Positions 47,715 through 55,710 of a stretch of DNA of 64,000 nt are shown piece after piece. Location: NCBI RefSeq assembly GCF_000377565.1, contig NZ_KB898356.1, positions 62,001 to 126,000 of the forward strand, in the 5' to 3' direction. A model generated the notes under the pieces. The model did no database searches, was not told where the DNA came from, and saw only the letters and a list, made by a program, of their open reading frames with translations. The stretch's first letter is position 1. The number at the start of each line of letters is the position of its first letter. Made by a program: the position numbers and the translations under genes. The DNA comes from Rhizobium sp. 2MFCol3.1 (lineage in GTDB: Bacteria; Pseudomonadota; Alphaproteobacteria; Rhizobiales; Rhizobiaceae).

Positions 47715-49712
47715 TTGAAAATCCGAGGCAAGATCAACATACTCGTATGCGCCATGTCCTGTGTCGCGCTGGTTATCGGCGCGACCGCACTTTGGGCCGT
47801 GCAGCGCTACAACAACAATCTCTCCGCCTATGAGGATGCCGCCAGCCGCGCCTATTCCGGCGAGCGCCTGAACCGCTACGTGACCGCGACCGTCATGGAA
47901 GCGCGCGGCATCTATGGCGCTGCCTCGACAAAGGACGCCGCAAGCTTCGCCAAGGGTCTGCTCGCAGCACTCGACCAGATCGACGCCACCATCACATCCT
48001 GGACGCCGCTGGTTCCCGACAACCAGATGGATGCGTTCAACAAGCTCAAGGCCCGCTCGGCCGAATTCCGCACCTTCCGCGCCGAAACCGCGCGCCTCGG
48101 CACCGAGGTCAGCCCGCAGGCCGCCAACGAGCAGGGCAACAACGACGCCAACCGCGCCAACCGCAAGGCCTTCCAGGCCGAGATCGACGCGATCGTCGCC
48201 ACCGACAAGGCCACGCTCGACGCCGTCAACCAGGAAGTCGAAAGCTTCCGCACCTCGGTTCTCTGGCTGGTTCTCGGCATCACCGGCTTCGGCATCGCGG
48301 CCGGCATCGGCATGGGCCTTTATGTCGGCACCATCCATCTCTCGCGTCCGATCAAGAAGGTCACCGAGGCGATCAAGAACGTCGCCGACGGCAACTTCGA
48401 CACCGATGTTCCTTTCCCCGGCCGCAACGACGAGATCGGCGAAATGGCTGCTGCCGTCGCGGTGTTCAAGGAGAATGGCCTCGCCGTTCGCCGCATGAAC
48501 GCCCAGGAAGCCGCCATGCGCGCCAAGAGCGACGACCTGCAGTCGAGCATGTCCGTCGTCGTGGCCGCCGCTGCCGCCGGCGATTTCTCGCGCCGGATCG
48601 ACAAGGATTACCAGGACGACAATCTCAACCAGTTCGCCAGCAACATCAACCAGCTGCTCTCGGGCGTCGATGGCGGCGTCGGCGAAACCCGCCGTGTTAT
48701 CGCGAGCCTGTCTGAAGGCGATCTGACGCAGACCATGCGCGGCAACTTCCAGGGCGCCTTCGCCGAGCTGCAGAAGAACGTCAACAGCACCTTCGCCACG
48801 CTGCAATCGACCATGCGCGAAGTGCGCGAGACCGCCGAGGGCTTCCACGGCAACACCAACGAACTGCGCGCCGCCAGCGACGACCTCTCCAAGCGCACCG
48901 AACAGCAGGCGGCTGCCCTTGAGGAAACCTCGGCCGCGCTGGACGAGATCACCGCCGTCGTCAACAACTCGACCGATCGCGCCCAGGAAGCCAGCGTCAT
49001 GGTTTCCGAGGCCAAGGACGATGCCGGCAAGTCGGGCGTTGTCGTTCGCAACGCCGTCGATGCCATGGGCCGCATCGAGCAGGCCTCGCGCGAAATCAGC
49101 CAGATCATCAACGTCATCGACGAGATCGCCTTCCAGACCAACCTGCTGGCGCTCAACGCCGGTGTCGAGGCCGCGCGTGCCGGCGAAGCGGGCAAGGGCT
49201 TTGCCGTCGTCGCCCAGGAAGTTCGCGAACTCGCGCAGCGCTCGGCAACAGCCGCCAAGGATATCAAGGGCCTGATCACCAAGTCCGGCGGCGAAGTCCA
49301 GATCGGCGTCAAGCTGGTGCAGGAAACCGGTGAGGCGCTCTCGCAGATCGAGCGCCGCGTCAACGCCATCAACGACCACATCCACTCGATCGCCACGGCC
49401 GCCAAGGAGCAGTCGACCGGTCTCAAGGAGGTCAACACCGCCGTCAACCAGATGGACCAGGTGACGCAGCAGAACGCCGCCATGGTCGAGGAAACCTCGG
49501 CGGCCACCCACAAGCTGTCGTCGGAAGCAGACAGCCTCGTGCGCCTGATCTCACGCTTCAAGGTGTCGAACGCGCAGCATGCGGCGCCCGTTGCCGTCGC
49601 CCGCTACGAGGAGCACCGCCCCGTTGCCTCGCCAGCCCGCCGCGCCATGGGCAGCGTTGCCCGCGCCTTCAACGGCAACGCCGCGGTCGACCAGAGCTGG
49701 GAAGAATTCTGA
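47715..49712 (+). CDS. Methyl-accepting chemotaxis protein with four-helix sensor, double HAMP and WEEF tether
   Basis: A 665-aa receptor. TM1 is at about 7-28, a helical periplasmic sensor of about 155 residues follows (four-helix-bundle size), and TM2 is at about 182-206. Two HAMP-like segments come next ([20 protein letters not shown] and [16 protein letters not shown]), then the MA domain with [20 protein letters not shown]. It ends DQSWEEF, a CheR/CheB-docking type pentapeptide, as does the receptor at 23414. Translation starts with TTG at 47715 ([12 protein letters not shown]) after a GGGGGGA site; the first internal ATG would cut into TM1. Ligand unknown. Confidence 0.9.
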   Translation: MKIRGKINILVCAMSCVALVIGATALWAVQRYNNNLSAYEDAASRAYSGERLNRYVTATVMEARGIYGAASTKDAASFAKGLLAALDQIDATITSWTPLVPDNQMDAFNKLKARSAEFRTFRAETARLGTEVSPQAANEQGNNDANRANRKAFQAEIDAIVATDKATLDAVNQEVESFRTSVLWLVLGITGFGIAAGIGMGLYVGTIHLSRPIKKVTEAIKNVADGNFDTDVPFPGRNDEIGEMAAAVAVFKENGLAVRRMNAQEAAMRAKSDDLQSSMSVVVAAAAAGDFSRRIDKDYQDDNLNQFASNINQLLSGVDGGVGETRRVIASLSEGDLTQTMRGNFQGAFAELQKNVNSTFATLQSTMREVRETAEGFHGNTNELRAASDDLSKRTEQQAAALEETSAALDEITAVVNNSTDRAQEASVMVSEAKDDAGKSGVVVRNAVDAMGRIEQASREISQIINVIDEIAFQTNLLALNAGVEAARAGEAGKGFAVVAQEVRELAQRSATAAKDIKGLITKSGGEVQIGVKLVQETGEALSQIERRVNAINDHIHSIATAAKEQSTGLKEVNTAVNQMDQVTQQNAAMVEETSAATHKLSSEADSLVRLISRFKVSNAQHAAPVAVARYEEHRPVASPARRAMGSVARAFNGNAAVDQSWEEF

Positions 49713-49867
49713 TCTCTCGGTCTGCAAACTGAACAAGAGCGCCGCCTTCGGGCGGCGTTCGCGTTTCGGCAATATGTCGCACCGCTCGCAAAGATTTGAA
49801 AGCGACGCGGTTTCGTCTAATATAGAGATTGAATCCGTGGCGCATGGCGCCGGTTGGACGAGAAGCG

Positions 49868-51382
49868 ATGCCCGCCCCTGATCAAGGCCAAACTGTTCCC
49901 GAAGCACTCACGACGGCGACCGATGCCGCGCGCTCGTCATGCCGGCCCGCCGGGATGTTCGGCGGCATCTCCGGCAAGCTCCTGTGGCTGACCGTCGTCT
50001 GCATCATGCTCGCAGAAGTGCTGATCTTCTTTCCCTCGGTGGCCTCGATGCGCCTCCGCTGGCTGGATGAGCGGCTCAACGCCGCCGCCGCCGCCGCCAT
50101 CGCCATCGATGGCCTGCAGCCGGTGGAGCTGCCGCGCGACCTGCAGCGCCAGACCCTGGAAGCGACGGGCACCAAGGCGATCGTGCTGCGCAAGGACGGT
50201 ACCTCGCGGCTGCTCGCCACCTGGGACATGCCGGCATCCGTCGATGAGCAATATGATCTCACCAGCGTGCCAGCCGTCACCGCCATGCGCGATGCGCTCG
50301 ACACGCTGATTTTCGGCGGCGACCGGATGATCCGCGTCTATGGGCCGGTGCAGGACACCAATATCGGTGTCGAAGTGCTGATGAAGGACAAGCATCTGCG
50401 CAATGCGATGCTGCTCTACTCCCGCAACGTCTTCCTGCTGTCGATCCTGATCTCGCTGTTTACCGCCACGCTCGTCTTCTTCGCGATCAACCGTATTCTG
50501 ATCCGGCCGATCCGCCGACTGACGGGCAGCATGCAGCAGTTTTCCGCCGATCCCGAAAATCCGCAGCATGTCTTCGTTGGCGATGGCGGGCGCGACGAAC
50601 TGGGCATTGCCGGCCGCCACCTGACCGCCATGCAGCTGCAGCTCCAGAAGACGCTGAAACAGCAGAGCAACCTCGCGGCCCTCGGCTTGGCCGTCTCCAA
50701 GATCAACCATGACATGCGCAACATCCTCGCCTCCGCGCAGCTGATGTCCGACCGCCTGGTTGATGTCGACGACCCCATGGTGAAGCGCTTCGCCCCGAAG
50801 CTGCTCCGCACCATCGACCGCGCCGTCGGCTACACCACCGAGGTTCTCTCCTACGGCCAGGCCAGCGAATCGGCCCCCCGCCGCCGCCTTGTCAGGGTGA
50901 CGACGCTTGTCGAGGATGTCAGGGACATGCTGGCGATCGATCCGCAGAGCGATGTGGAGTTCGTCGAGCAGATCAACGCCGATCTCGAAGTGGATGCCGA
51001 CAACGAGCAGCTGTTCCGCGTCATCCACAATCTCTGCCGCAACGCCCTGCAGGCGCTGACGTCAAACAATGCAGGCGCGGGCCCGCGACGCATCACCGTC
51101 GCCGCTCATCGCATCGGCAGCGTCGTCAGCATCACCGTCGATGACACCGGCCCCGGCATGCCGCAGAAGGCCCGCCAGAACCTCTTCACCGCGTTTCGCG
51201 GCTCCGCTCGCTCCGGCGGCACGGGGCTTGGTCTCGCCATCGCCCGCGAACTGGTGCTCGCCCACGGCGGCACCATCGCGCTTGTGGAAAAACCATCGAT
51301 CGGCACCCAGTTCCGGATCGAAATCCCCGATCGCCCTGTGTCGCTGGACGATTACCGCGGCCGCAGCCTCTTGGAAAAGTGA
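49868..51382 (+). CDS. Orphan membrane histidine kinase
   Basis: A 504-aa sensor kinase with TM1 at about 36-56, an extracytoplasmic domain of about 130 residues, TM2 at about 188-208 and a HAMP segment. The phosphoacceptor is His281 in the unusual H box SKINHDMRNILASAQ. The ATPase N box is FRVIHNLCRNALQAL, G1 DDTGPGM, G2 SGGTGLGLAIA. The INHDMRN H box is of the group also seen in HWE/HPK4-like rhizobial kinases, and no response regulator is adjacent. ATG 49868 (MPAPDQGQTVPEAL) is chosen over 49829. It follows the chemoreceptor with a 155-nt gap. Confidence 0.85.
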   Translation: MPAPDQGQTVPEALTTATDAARSSCRPAGMFGGISGKLLWLTVVCIMLAEVLIFFPSVASMRLRWLDERLNAAAAAAIAIDGLQPVELPRDLQRQTLEATGTKAIVLRKDGTSRLLATWDMPASVDEQYDLTSVPAVTAMRDALDTLIFGGDRMIRVYGPVQDTNIGVEVLMKDKHLRNAMLLYSRNVFLLSILISLFTATLVFFAINRILIRPIRRLTGSMQQFSADPENPQHVFVGDGGRDELGIAGRHLTAMQLQLQKTLKQQSNLAALGLAVSKINHDMRNILASAQLMSDRLVDVDDPMVKRFAPKLLRTIDRAVGYTTEVLSYGQASESAPRRRLVRVTTLVEDVRDMLAIDPQSDVEFVEQINADLEVDADNEQLFRVIHNLCRNALQALTSNNAGAGPRRITVAAHRIGSVVSITVDDTGPGMPQKARQNLFTAFRGSARSGGTGLGLAIARELVLAHGGTIALVEKPSIGTQFRIEIPDRPVSLDDYRGRSLLEK

Positions 51383-51504
51383 TGCAATCCCGCGTTCCCG
51401 GCAGCTCGCGAAGAAAGACGTCACTTTTTTTACAAACCCTATTGCATTCATCCAGATGACCCTTTAGAGAACCGCTCACGCCAGCGGGACACACCGCTGC
51501 AGAC

Positions 51505-51581
51505 GCACCCGTAGCTCAGCTGGATAGAGCACCAGACTACGAATCTGGGGGTCAGGAGTTCGAATCTCTTCGGGTGCGCCA
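51505..51581 (+). tRNA. tRNA-Arg (anticodon ACG)
   Basis: The acceptor stem GCACCCG pairs with CGGGTGC. The D arm is GCTC...GAGC and the anticodon stem CCAGA/TCTGG holds the loop CTACGAA with anticodon ACG. The T arm is AGGAG-TTCGAAT-CTCTT. The discriminator is G and CCA is encoded (51579-51581). ACG would be deaminated to ICG by TadA. Confidence 0.97.
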
Positions 51582-51802
51582 CTTCTCTTTTCTCATGAAA
51601 ATTTAGCACGATGACCTCAAGCAAGGTCGAATTCTGCTCGTCTAAATTTTTAAAGCCGATCTCCGCGATTCCCATTCTCCGCGAGTCGTGAGACACTTCC
51701 CCGGTACGAAATCCATACGATCACCAGAGCGTTGCACAGGCCGGCATTCCCTCACGGAATGCAGGGCAGGTGTGTCCGCGCATTCGTTGCGAGGTCGGGC
51801 CG

Positions 51803-52024
51803 ATGGACTCAGATTTCTATGCGCAGCTAGCCACTGACGTTTTGACGAACCGCTCTCGTCATGTGGGAGCATCTCTGCGAGATCGATTCGAGCGGGACCG
51901 GTGTGCGTCGGATGCGGCCTGCTATGCGCTTGCGGCCGCCGGTCTTATCGATTTCGAGGAACTCACCGCCCGCATGTTTGAGCAGGAGCGCGCGTTGCTC
52001 GATCGGCACGGGTTCCAACCTTGA
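51803..52024 (+). CDS. Small protein of unknown function
   Basis: A 73-aa protein from ATG 51803 (MDSDFYAQLATDVLTNRSRH) with no signal peptide or membrane segment; it is helical and charged. It stops at TGA 52022-52024, which shares a base with the ATG of the next gene (TGATG), so the two are translated as a unit. A longer frame opens at 51770. I do not recognise the family. The 221 bp between the tRNA and this gene hold nothing I can identify. Confidence 0.5.
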   Translation: MDSDFYAQLATDVLTNRSRHVGASLRDRFERDRCASDAACYALAAAGLIDFEELTARMFEQERALLDRHGFQP

Positions 52025-52242
52025 TGGCCCGCCGAAAGAAGAAGCGGGAAGCCCCTTTCACCCTGGAGATAGCCATGCTGCATTTGTCGGGCCTCGATTG
52101 GATCGAGACCTTCGAATACGTCTCGCGACGGCACGGGATCGGCATGACCAGCAGCGATATCAAGGTATTTGCCGTGGCCGCCGAATATAGCTACGAGCTC
52201 GAGCTTATAGAGGCGGTGCGCAAAGGGTGGATCTATGTCTGA
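52024..52242 (+). CDS. Small basic-start protein of unknown function
   Basis: A 72-aa protein from ATG 52024: a basic N-terminus MARRKKKREAPFTLEIAML, then helical segments (LDWIETFEYVSRRHGIGMTS). The TGATG overlap with the preceding gene implies coupling. The Lys/Arg cluster at residues 3-8 could contact nucleic acid. No family recognised; a real gene is likely because of the overlap and the compact pair layout. Confidence 0.5.
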   Translation: MARRKKKREAPFTLEIAMLHLSGLDWIETFEYVSRRHGIGMTSSDIKVFAVAAEYSYELELIEAVRKGWIYV

Positions 52243-52273
52243 GGGGCGTGCCGAACGCGTCTAACTAATCGCC

Positions 52274-52498
52274 CTACCGCCGCCGGCCGACCGACGAAAT
52301 CAGATACCCCACGGCAAACGTCATCGCGGCCACCGCGATCCCGGTGCTGATGACGCCGGCGGGTGTGGTCCTGGCGCTGCCTTGCAGCGTGATGTGCTTT
52401 CCGACGCGAAGGTCGAAGACCGATTTCATTTCCTCCGGGTGAGTGGGGACGTCTTGTGCACGTTCGTCCTGAAGAGCTGACACTGTCTGATCCTCCAT
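52274..52498 (-). CDS. Small single-pass membrane protein of unknown function
   Basis: A 74-aa protein: a soluble, acidic N-terminal half (MEDQTVSALQDERAQDVPTH) and one C-terminal membrane helix (about 47-69, GVISTGIAVAAMTFAVGYLI) ending SSVGRRR, which suggests N-out or tail-anchored insertion. The ribosome site is weak. It converges on the preceding pair and diverges from the lipoprotein gene. No family recognised. Confidence 0.55.
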   Translation of the reverse strand: MEDQTVSALQDERAQDVPTHPEEMKSVFDLRVGKHITLQGSARTTPAGVISTGIAVAAMTFAVGYLISSVGRRR

Positions 52499-52620
52499 CT
52501 TGATGTTGGCACCTGCGCGATGCGGGCGTGGCGCTAGCTTGGCACAATGTTGCCAGACGATTGTCTCGGCAAGATGCCTTTGGGGCAGGACATGCCGTGG
52601 CCGTGGGCCGGAGAGATTGA

Positions 52621-52947
52621 ATGCTGAGCAATATGGTTCGTGGAATGGTGTTTCTGGCGTCGGTGGCGGCCTTGGCCGGTTGCGTCGATCATGCCAACGG
52701 CCCGATGCTGACGCCCGTCAACACGCTCGACCCGCCGCTCAATCCACCCGGCATCGCCCACAACATCTGCGTCGCCGACGGCAACGTCATGTATAACGAG
52801 GCGCGCAAGCAATACGAGGCGCGGGCGCAGATGTCGCGTTATGCGATCGATCCCGCCAATGAGGAAGCGCAGGCGAGGGCGGCCGCGCGCCGTCAATATG
52901 TCACCTGCATCTCCAGCCAGGGCTACCGCGCCGTCTACGACCAGTAG
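52621..52947 (+). CDS. Small lipoprotein of unknown function
   Basis: A 108-aa protein with a lipoprotein signal peptide; the lipobox LAGC places the lipidated Cys at residue 21. The mature part is Pro-rich at first (LDPPLNPPG) and then helical with two Cys (NICVADGN and YVTCISSQG), which could form a disulfide in the periplasm. It is processed by LspA/Lgt. Family not recognised. Confidence 0.7.
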   Translation: MLSNMVRGMVFLASVAALAGCVDHANGPMLTPVNTLDPPLNPPGIAHNICVADGNVMYNEARKQYEARAQMSRYAIDPANEEAQARAAARRQYVTCISSQGYRAVYDQ

Positions 52948-52972
52948 GAGCGGCCTGATATCACGCCCAAAG

Positions 52973-53019
52973 CGCAATCGGGATCACGCCGTAGGCGTAA
53001 TCGGGATCACGCGCAATCG
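52973..53019. repeat. Short tandem repeat downstream of the lipoprotein gene
   Basis: The 17-nt unit CGCAATCGGGATCACGC (52973-52989) is repeated with one change at 52996-53012, period 23 bp. A partial third copy CGCAATCG follows at 53012-53019. It lies in the gap before the secreted-protein gene. Confidence 0.6.
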
Positions 53020-53114
53020 CCTGTGATCACGACTGTTGGAGCGCGCTTGCAAGCGCGGAACTTTGCAAGCTGAGACGGCATTTTCTTCATGTGAATCCTG
53101 AAGGAGGGTTTATC

Positions 53115-53486
53115 ATGAAAATCTCCCGTTACATCCCGTCCGTCCTGTCGCTTGGCGTCATCGCCGCACTCTCGGCCGCGGTGCCTGTTCAGGCGGCACC
53201 TGCCGACCAGTCCATGCCGCAGGCTCAAGTTATTCAGGTGGCTGAGACCCAGTCGGGCTATTGGCACGGCTATCACGGCTCGCGCACGGAGCGGCCCGGC
53301 ACCCGCCGCCACGACGGCTACTGGTATCCCGATGCCGCCTTCGGCGTCGACCGCCAGACCACAGGCTCGATCGGCGAGCGCCCGATGCAGCCCCCAATGC
53401 AGCAGATGCACAGGCAGACCTATTGCCAGGGCACCTTCGGCGGCACCAATGGCGACGGCTCCATGCCATGCGGCAACGAGTGGTGA
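53115..53486 (+). CDS. Small secreted protein, Tyr/Trp/His-rich, unknown function
   Basis: A 123-aa exported protein from ATG 53115 (MKISRYIPSVLSLGVIAALS) with a strong AAGGAGG site. The signal peptide is about 28 residues, ending VQAAPA. The mature protein has an aromatic, Arg-rich centre (SGYWHGYHGSRTERPGTRRH, then DGYWYPDAAFG), a Met/Gln-rich stretch, and two Cys near the end. No known domain recognised. A GC-rich hairpin follows at 53496-53523, without T-run. Confidence 0.7.
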   Translation: MKISRYIPSVLSLGVIAALSAAVPVQAAPADQSMPQAQVIQVAETQSGYWHGYHGSRTERPGTRRHDGYWYPDAAFGVDRQTTGSIGERPMQPPMQQMHRQTYCQGTFGGTNGDGSMPCGNEW

Positions 53487-53620
53487 GTCGGTCTCGAAGG
53501 CGACGGCAAAGGCCGCCGCCTTCGGCCCATGTGGCTGGAATTGCTCATATCCTGGCAGGTTTGATGAAATGATGTGCATGAATCGAATGCGAATGACGAT
53601 CTAAGGGGTTGTGTTATGCG

Positions 53621-53649
53621 CTTGGCGCATTGCTGCGTTGCGGTATTCT
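53621..53649 (+). promoter_or_regulatory. Candidate sigma-70 promoter of the sRNA
   Basis: CTTGGC (53621-53626), 17-bp spacer, TATTCT (53644-53649). The -35 differs by one base from the rhizobial consensus CTTGAC. Predicted start near 53656. Confidence 0.45.
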
Positions 53650-53655
53650 CCCTAT

Positions 53656-53803
53656 TCCTGATCGAAACCATGGGCTATCTATCCCCTCGAAGGCAGCGCA
53701 CTCCTCCTCCCAGCGCTCCTTCATCGGACTGACAACACTCCTCCTCCCAGTTGTCAGTCAGGATCAAGAGCCCGGTGCACCTCCTCCCGCACCGGGCTCT
53801 TTT
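53656..53803 (+). ncRNA. Candidate cuckoo-type small RNA with three anti-Shine-Dalgarno hairpin loops
   Basis: Three consecutive hairpins lie in a gene-free 340-bp gap. Hairpin 1 (53689-53722) has a 10-bp stem with one bulged C; hairpin 2 (53727-53759) has a perfect 10-bp stem GACTGACAAC/GTTGTCAGTC. Both have the identical 13-nt loop ACTCCTCCTCCCA. Hairpin 3 (53766-53801) has a perfect 13-bp stem and loop ACCTCCTCCC and ends in four T. Each loop exposes CTCCTCCC, complementary to Shine-Dalgarno sequences, as in the alphaproteobacterial 'cuckoo' RNAs (for example the CcsR RNAs of Rhodobacter). The 5' end is inferred from the promoter candidate. Expected role: titrating or pairing with ribosome-binding sites, or binding a regulator, under stress. 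Confidence 0.8.
53766..53803 (+). terminator. Terminator hairpin of the sRNA
   Basis: AAGAGCCCGGTGC (53766-53778) / GCACCGGGCTCTT (53789-53801), loop ACCTCCTCCC, followed by TT (four T from 53800 to 53803). It serves both as hairpin 3 and as terminator of the sRNA. Confidence 0.85.
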
Positions 53804-53828
53804 CCATTCTGGACCTTCGATCTCCTAG

Positions 53829-54212
53829 CTAGTTGCCGATCCTCGCCACGCCCGTCTGGCCGTTGTCGCGCGTCCACTTCACCTTCCCGGGCCCCGCCGT
53901 CTCCAGCTCGAAACACATCGGCGCGCCGTCGTACCAGGTCCGGAATTTCTGGCAGAGCCGGTTCGAATCGATCCACCATTTGCCCTGGTCGTTCGGCTTG
54001 AAGAATTTTCCAAGCCCGATCGCCTCGCCGCTGCCGTCGACCACGCCTGATGTGTGGTAGTTCAGCGGCAATTCGCCGCCGAGCGGCGTCGCGAGATAGA
54101 TGGTCCTGCCGATGATGTCATGGCGTATCGCATCCTCCTCAAGCGCGCCGGCGAAGGCGAGCGACGGGCAGAGCAGGGCGATCGTAAGAAGGATGCTGGG
54201 CACTGCCTTCAT
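53829..54212 (-). CDS. Small secreted protein of unknown function
   Basis: A 127-aa exported protein with a clear signal peptide (MKAVPSILLTIALLCPSLAF, cleavage after AFA). The mature part has a pattern I associate with small rhizobial periplasmic proteins of the DUF995-like kind (GKWWIDSNRLCQKFRTWYDG, then APMCFELE), with two Cys that may pair. Function unknown. It converges on the sRNA and diverges from the FAD oxidoreductase gene. Confidence 0.7.
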   Translation of the reverse strand: MKAVPSILLTIALLCPSLAFAGALEEDAIRHDIIGRTIYLATPLGGELPLNYHTSGVVDGSGEAIGLGKFFKPNDQGKWWIDSNRLCQKFRTWYDGAPMCFELETAGPGKVKWTRDNGQTGVARIGN

Positions 54213-54402
54213 GGCGCGGTCCTTGGTTGATATCCTTCCGCAATAAACGGAAACAACGCTCGGAAAGTTTCATGACACTTGCGCTAACCGCGCGGCTGAG
54301 TCTTGTCTCTCATCGCTAAAAATTCAGATGGAAGTCGCCTGTGTTCTGATATATCACAGTGCTGTCGGTGGTGTGGTCCGCCGCGCGAATGGGCGGTGAG
54401 GG

Positions 54403-55650
54403 ATGAACGAGAAGAAACAGACGGTCGCGGTTGTCGGCGCAGGTGTCATCGGTGCGGCGATCGCGCTCGAATTGCAGCGTCGCGGGTTGCAGGTCACGCT
54501 GATCGACAAGGGCGAGCCCGGGCGCGGCACCTCTTATGGCAACATGGCCAGCATCGCGCTCGATTTCGCGGCCGGCTCCGGCCCCAATACCTGGCGCAAG
54601 ATCCCCCGCTGGCTGCTCGATCCCGAAGGCCCCGTCTGGCTGCGCCCCGCCTACGCCTTGAAGATGGCGCCATGGTTCCTGCGTTTCATCGCCGCCGGTC
54701 GGCCCTCGCGGCTGCGTGACATCGAGGATGCGGGCATGAGCCTCTCCAATCCTGCGCTCGCCGATTTCCGCGCCATGCTGGATACGATCGCGGCACCCGA
54801 GCTGATGACCGACGAAGGCTGCCTGGCGATCTACGAGACCGAGGCGGAATTCGAAGGCGATCGCGGCCACATCGATTTCATGCGCCGCTACGGATTCGAT
54901 TTCGACGTGCTCGAAGGTGCTGCCATCCGCGATCTGGAGCCCTCGCTCTCGCCGTCGATCGCCAAGGCGGTCCTGCTGCCCGACAACAAGACCATTCGCG
55001 ATCCCTATCGCCTGGTGGTCAAGCTCGCCGACGCGGCCCGCGAACGCGGCGCGACCTTTGTGTCCGGCGCCGTTCGCACCGTAGAGAAAAACGCCGACGG
55101 CACGTCCGTCGTGCTGCTCGAAAGCGGCGAGCGTATCGCGGCCGATTTCGTCGTGCTGGCGGCCGGCGTCCACACCCGCTTCCTGACGGAAAAGCTCGGC
55201 GAGCCGATCCCGCTCGAGACCGAGCGCGGTTACCACACCCAGATCATGCAGCCCGGCGTCTCCATGCGCTATTCGGTGATCTGGCCGCACCGCGCCTTCA
55301 TGATCACGCCGACGGCGGGCGGTATCCGCGTCGGCGGCAATGTCGAGCTGGCGGGGCTCGATGCCGCGCCCGATTTCCGCCGCGCCCGCGTCCTCGTTCG
55401 CCATGCCCAGCGCGCCGTCCCGGGCCTTCAGGTCAAGGACGCGACAGAGTGGATGGGGCATCGTCCGTCGCTGCCCGACACGATCCCGATCATCTCGCCG
55501 TCGTCGAAAATGCAGGGCGTCTACTATGCGACCGGTCACGGCCATCTCGGCCTCACCTATTCGGCCACCACCGCGCAGCTGATCGCGGATATGGTGACGG
55601 GGGCCAAACCCGCCATCGACATGACGCCGTTCCGTATTAACCGCTATTGA
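54403..55650 (+). CDS. FAD-dependent D-amino-acid (D-hydroxyproline) dehydrogenase
   Basis: A 415-aa DadA-like flavoprotein. The dinucleotide-binding motif is VAVVGAGVIGAAIALELQRR at the N-terminus, with TSYGNMAS after it and the C-terminal FAD-contact motif YYATGHGHLGLTYS. The next gene is a proline-racemase-family enzyme, so the likely substrate is a D-hydroxyproline or another D-amino acid made by it, oxidised toward a pyrroline carboxylate. In characterised rhizobial hyp clusters such an enzyme is part of the 4-hydroxyproline pathway. The remaining hyp genes (dehydratase/deaminase, semialdehyde dehydrogenase, transporter) are not seen here. Confidence 0.85.
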   Translation: MNEKKQTVAVVGAGVIGAAIALELQRRGLQVTLIDKGEPGRGTSYGNMASIALDFAAGSGPNTWRKIPRWLLDPEGPVWLRPAYALKMAPWFLRFIAAGRPSRLRDIEDAGMSLSNPALADFRAMLDTIAAPELMTDEGCLAIYETEAEFEGDRGHIDFMRRYGFDFDVLEGAAIRDLEPSLSPSIAKAVLLPDNKTIRDPYRLVVKLADAARERGATFVSGAVRTVEKNADGTSVVLLESGERIAADFVVLAAGVHTRFLTEKLGEPIPLETERGYHTQIMQPGVSMRYSVIWPHRAFMITPTAGGIRVGGNVELAGLDAAPDFRRARVLVRHAQRAVPGLQVKDATEWMGHRPSLPDTIPIISPSSKMQGVYYATGHGHLGLTYSATTAQLIADMVTGAKPAIDMTPFRINRY

Positions 55651-55710
55651 GACATAACAGAGTGCCGGCGACGACGAGGTCGCTCTGCCGGCGGATGATG
55701 GGAGACGCCG

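Noticed and set aside
51448..51696. 82-codon minus-strand frame covering the tRNA-Arg gene
   Set aside because: It contains the well-known artefact peptide RFELLTPRFVVW-type from reading a tRNA antisense; it is not a gene.
51505..52300. Possible integrated element using tRNA-Arg as attachment site
   Set aside because: No integrase gene and no direct repeat of the tRNA 3' end could be found downstream within the window.
52534..52552. TGGCAC...TTGC resembling a sigma-54 promoter (TTGGCACAATGTTGCC) upstream of the lipoprotein gene
   Set aside because: Only 4 nt separate TGGCAC and TTGC; the sigma-54 element needs 5, and one-base changes in this spacing abolish function in studied cases.
53621..53655. 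Heat-shock (RpoH) promoter for the sRNA using CTTGG and CCCTAT
   Set aside because: The gap between CTTGGC and CCCTAT is 23 bp, too long for RpoH; the sigma-70 reading with TATTCT fits at 17 bp.
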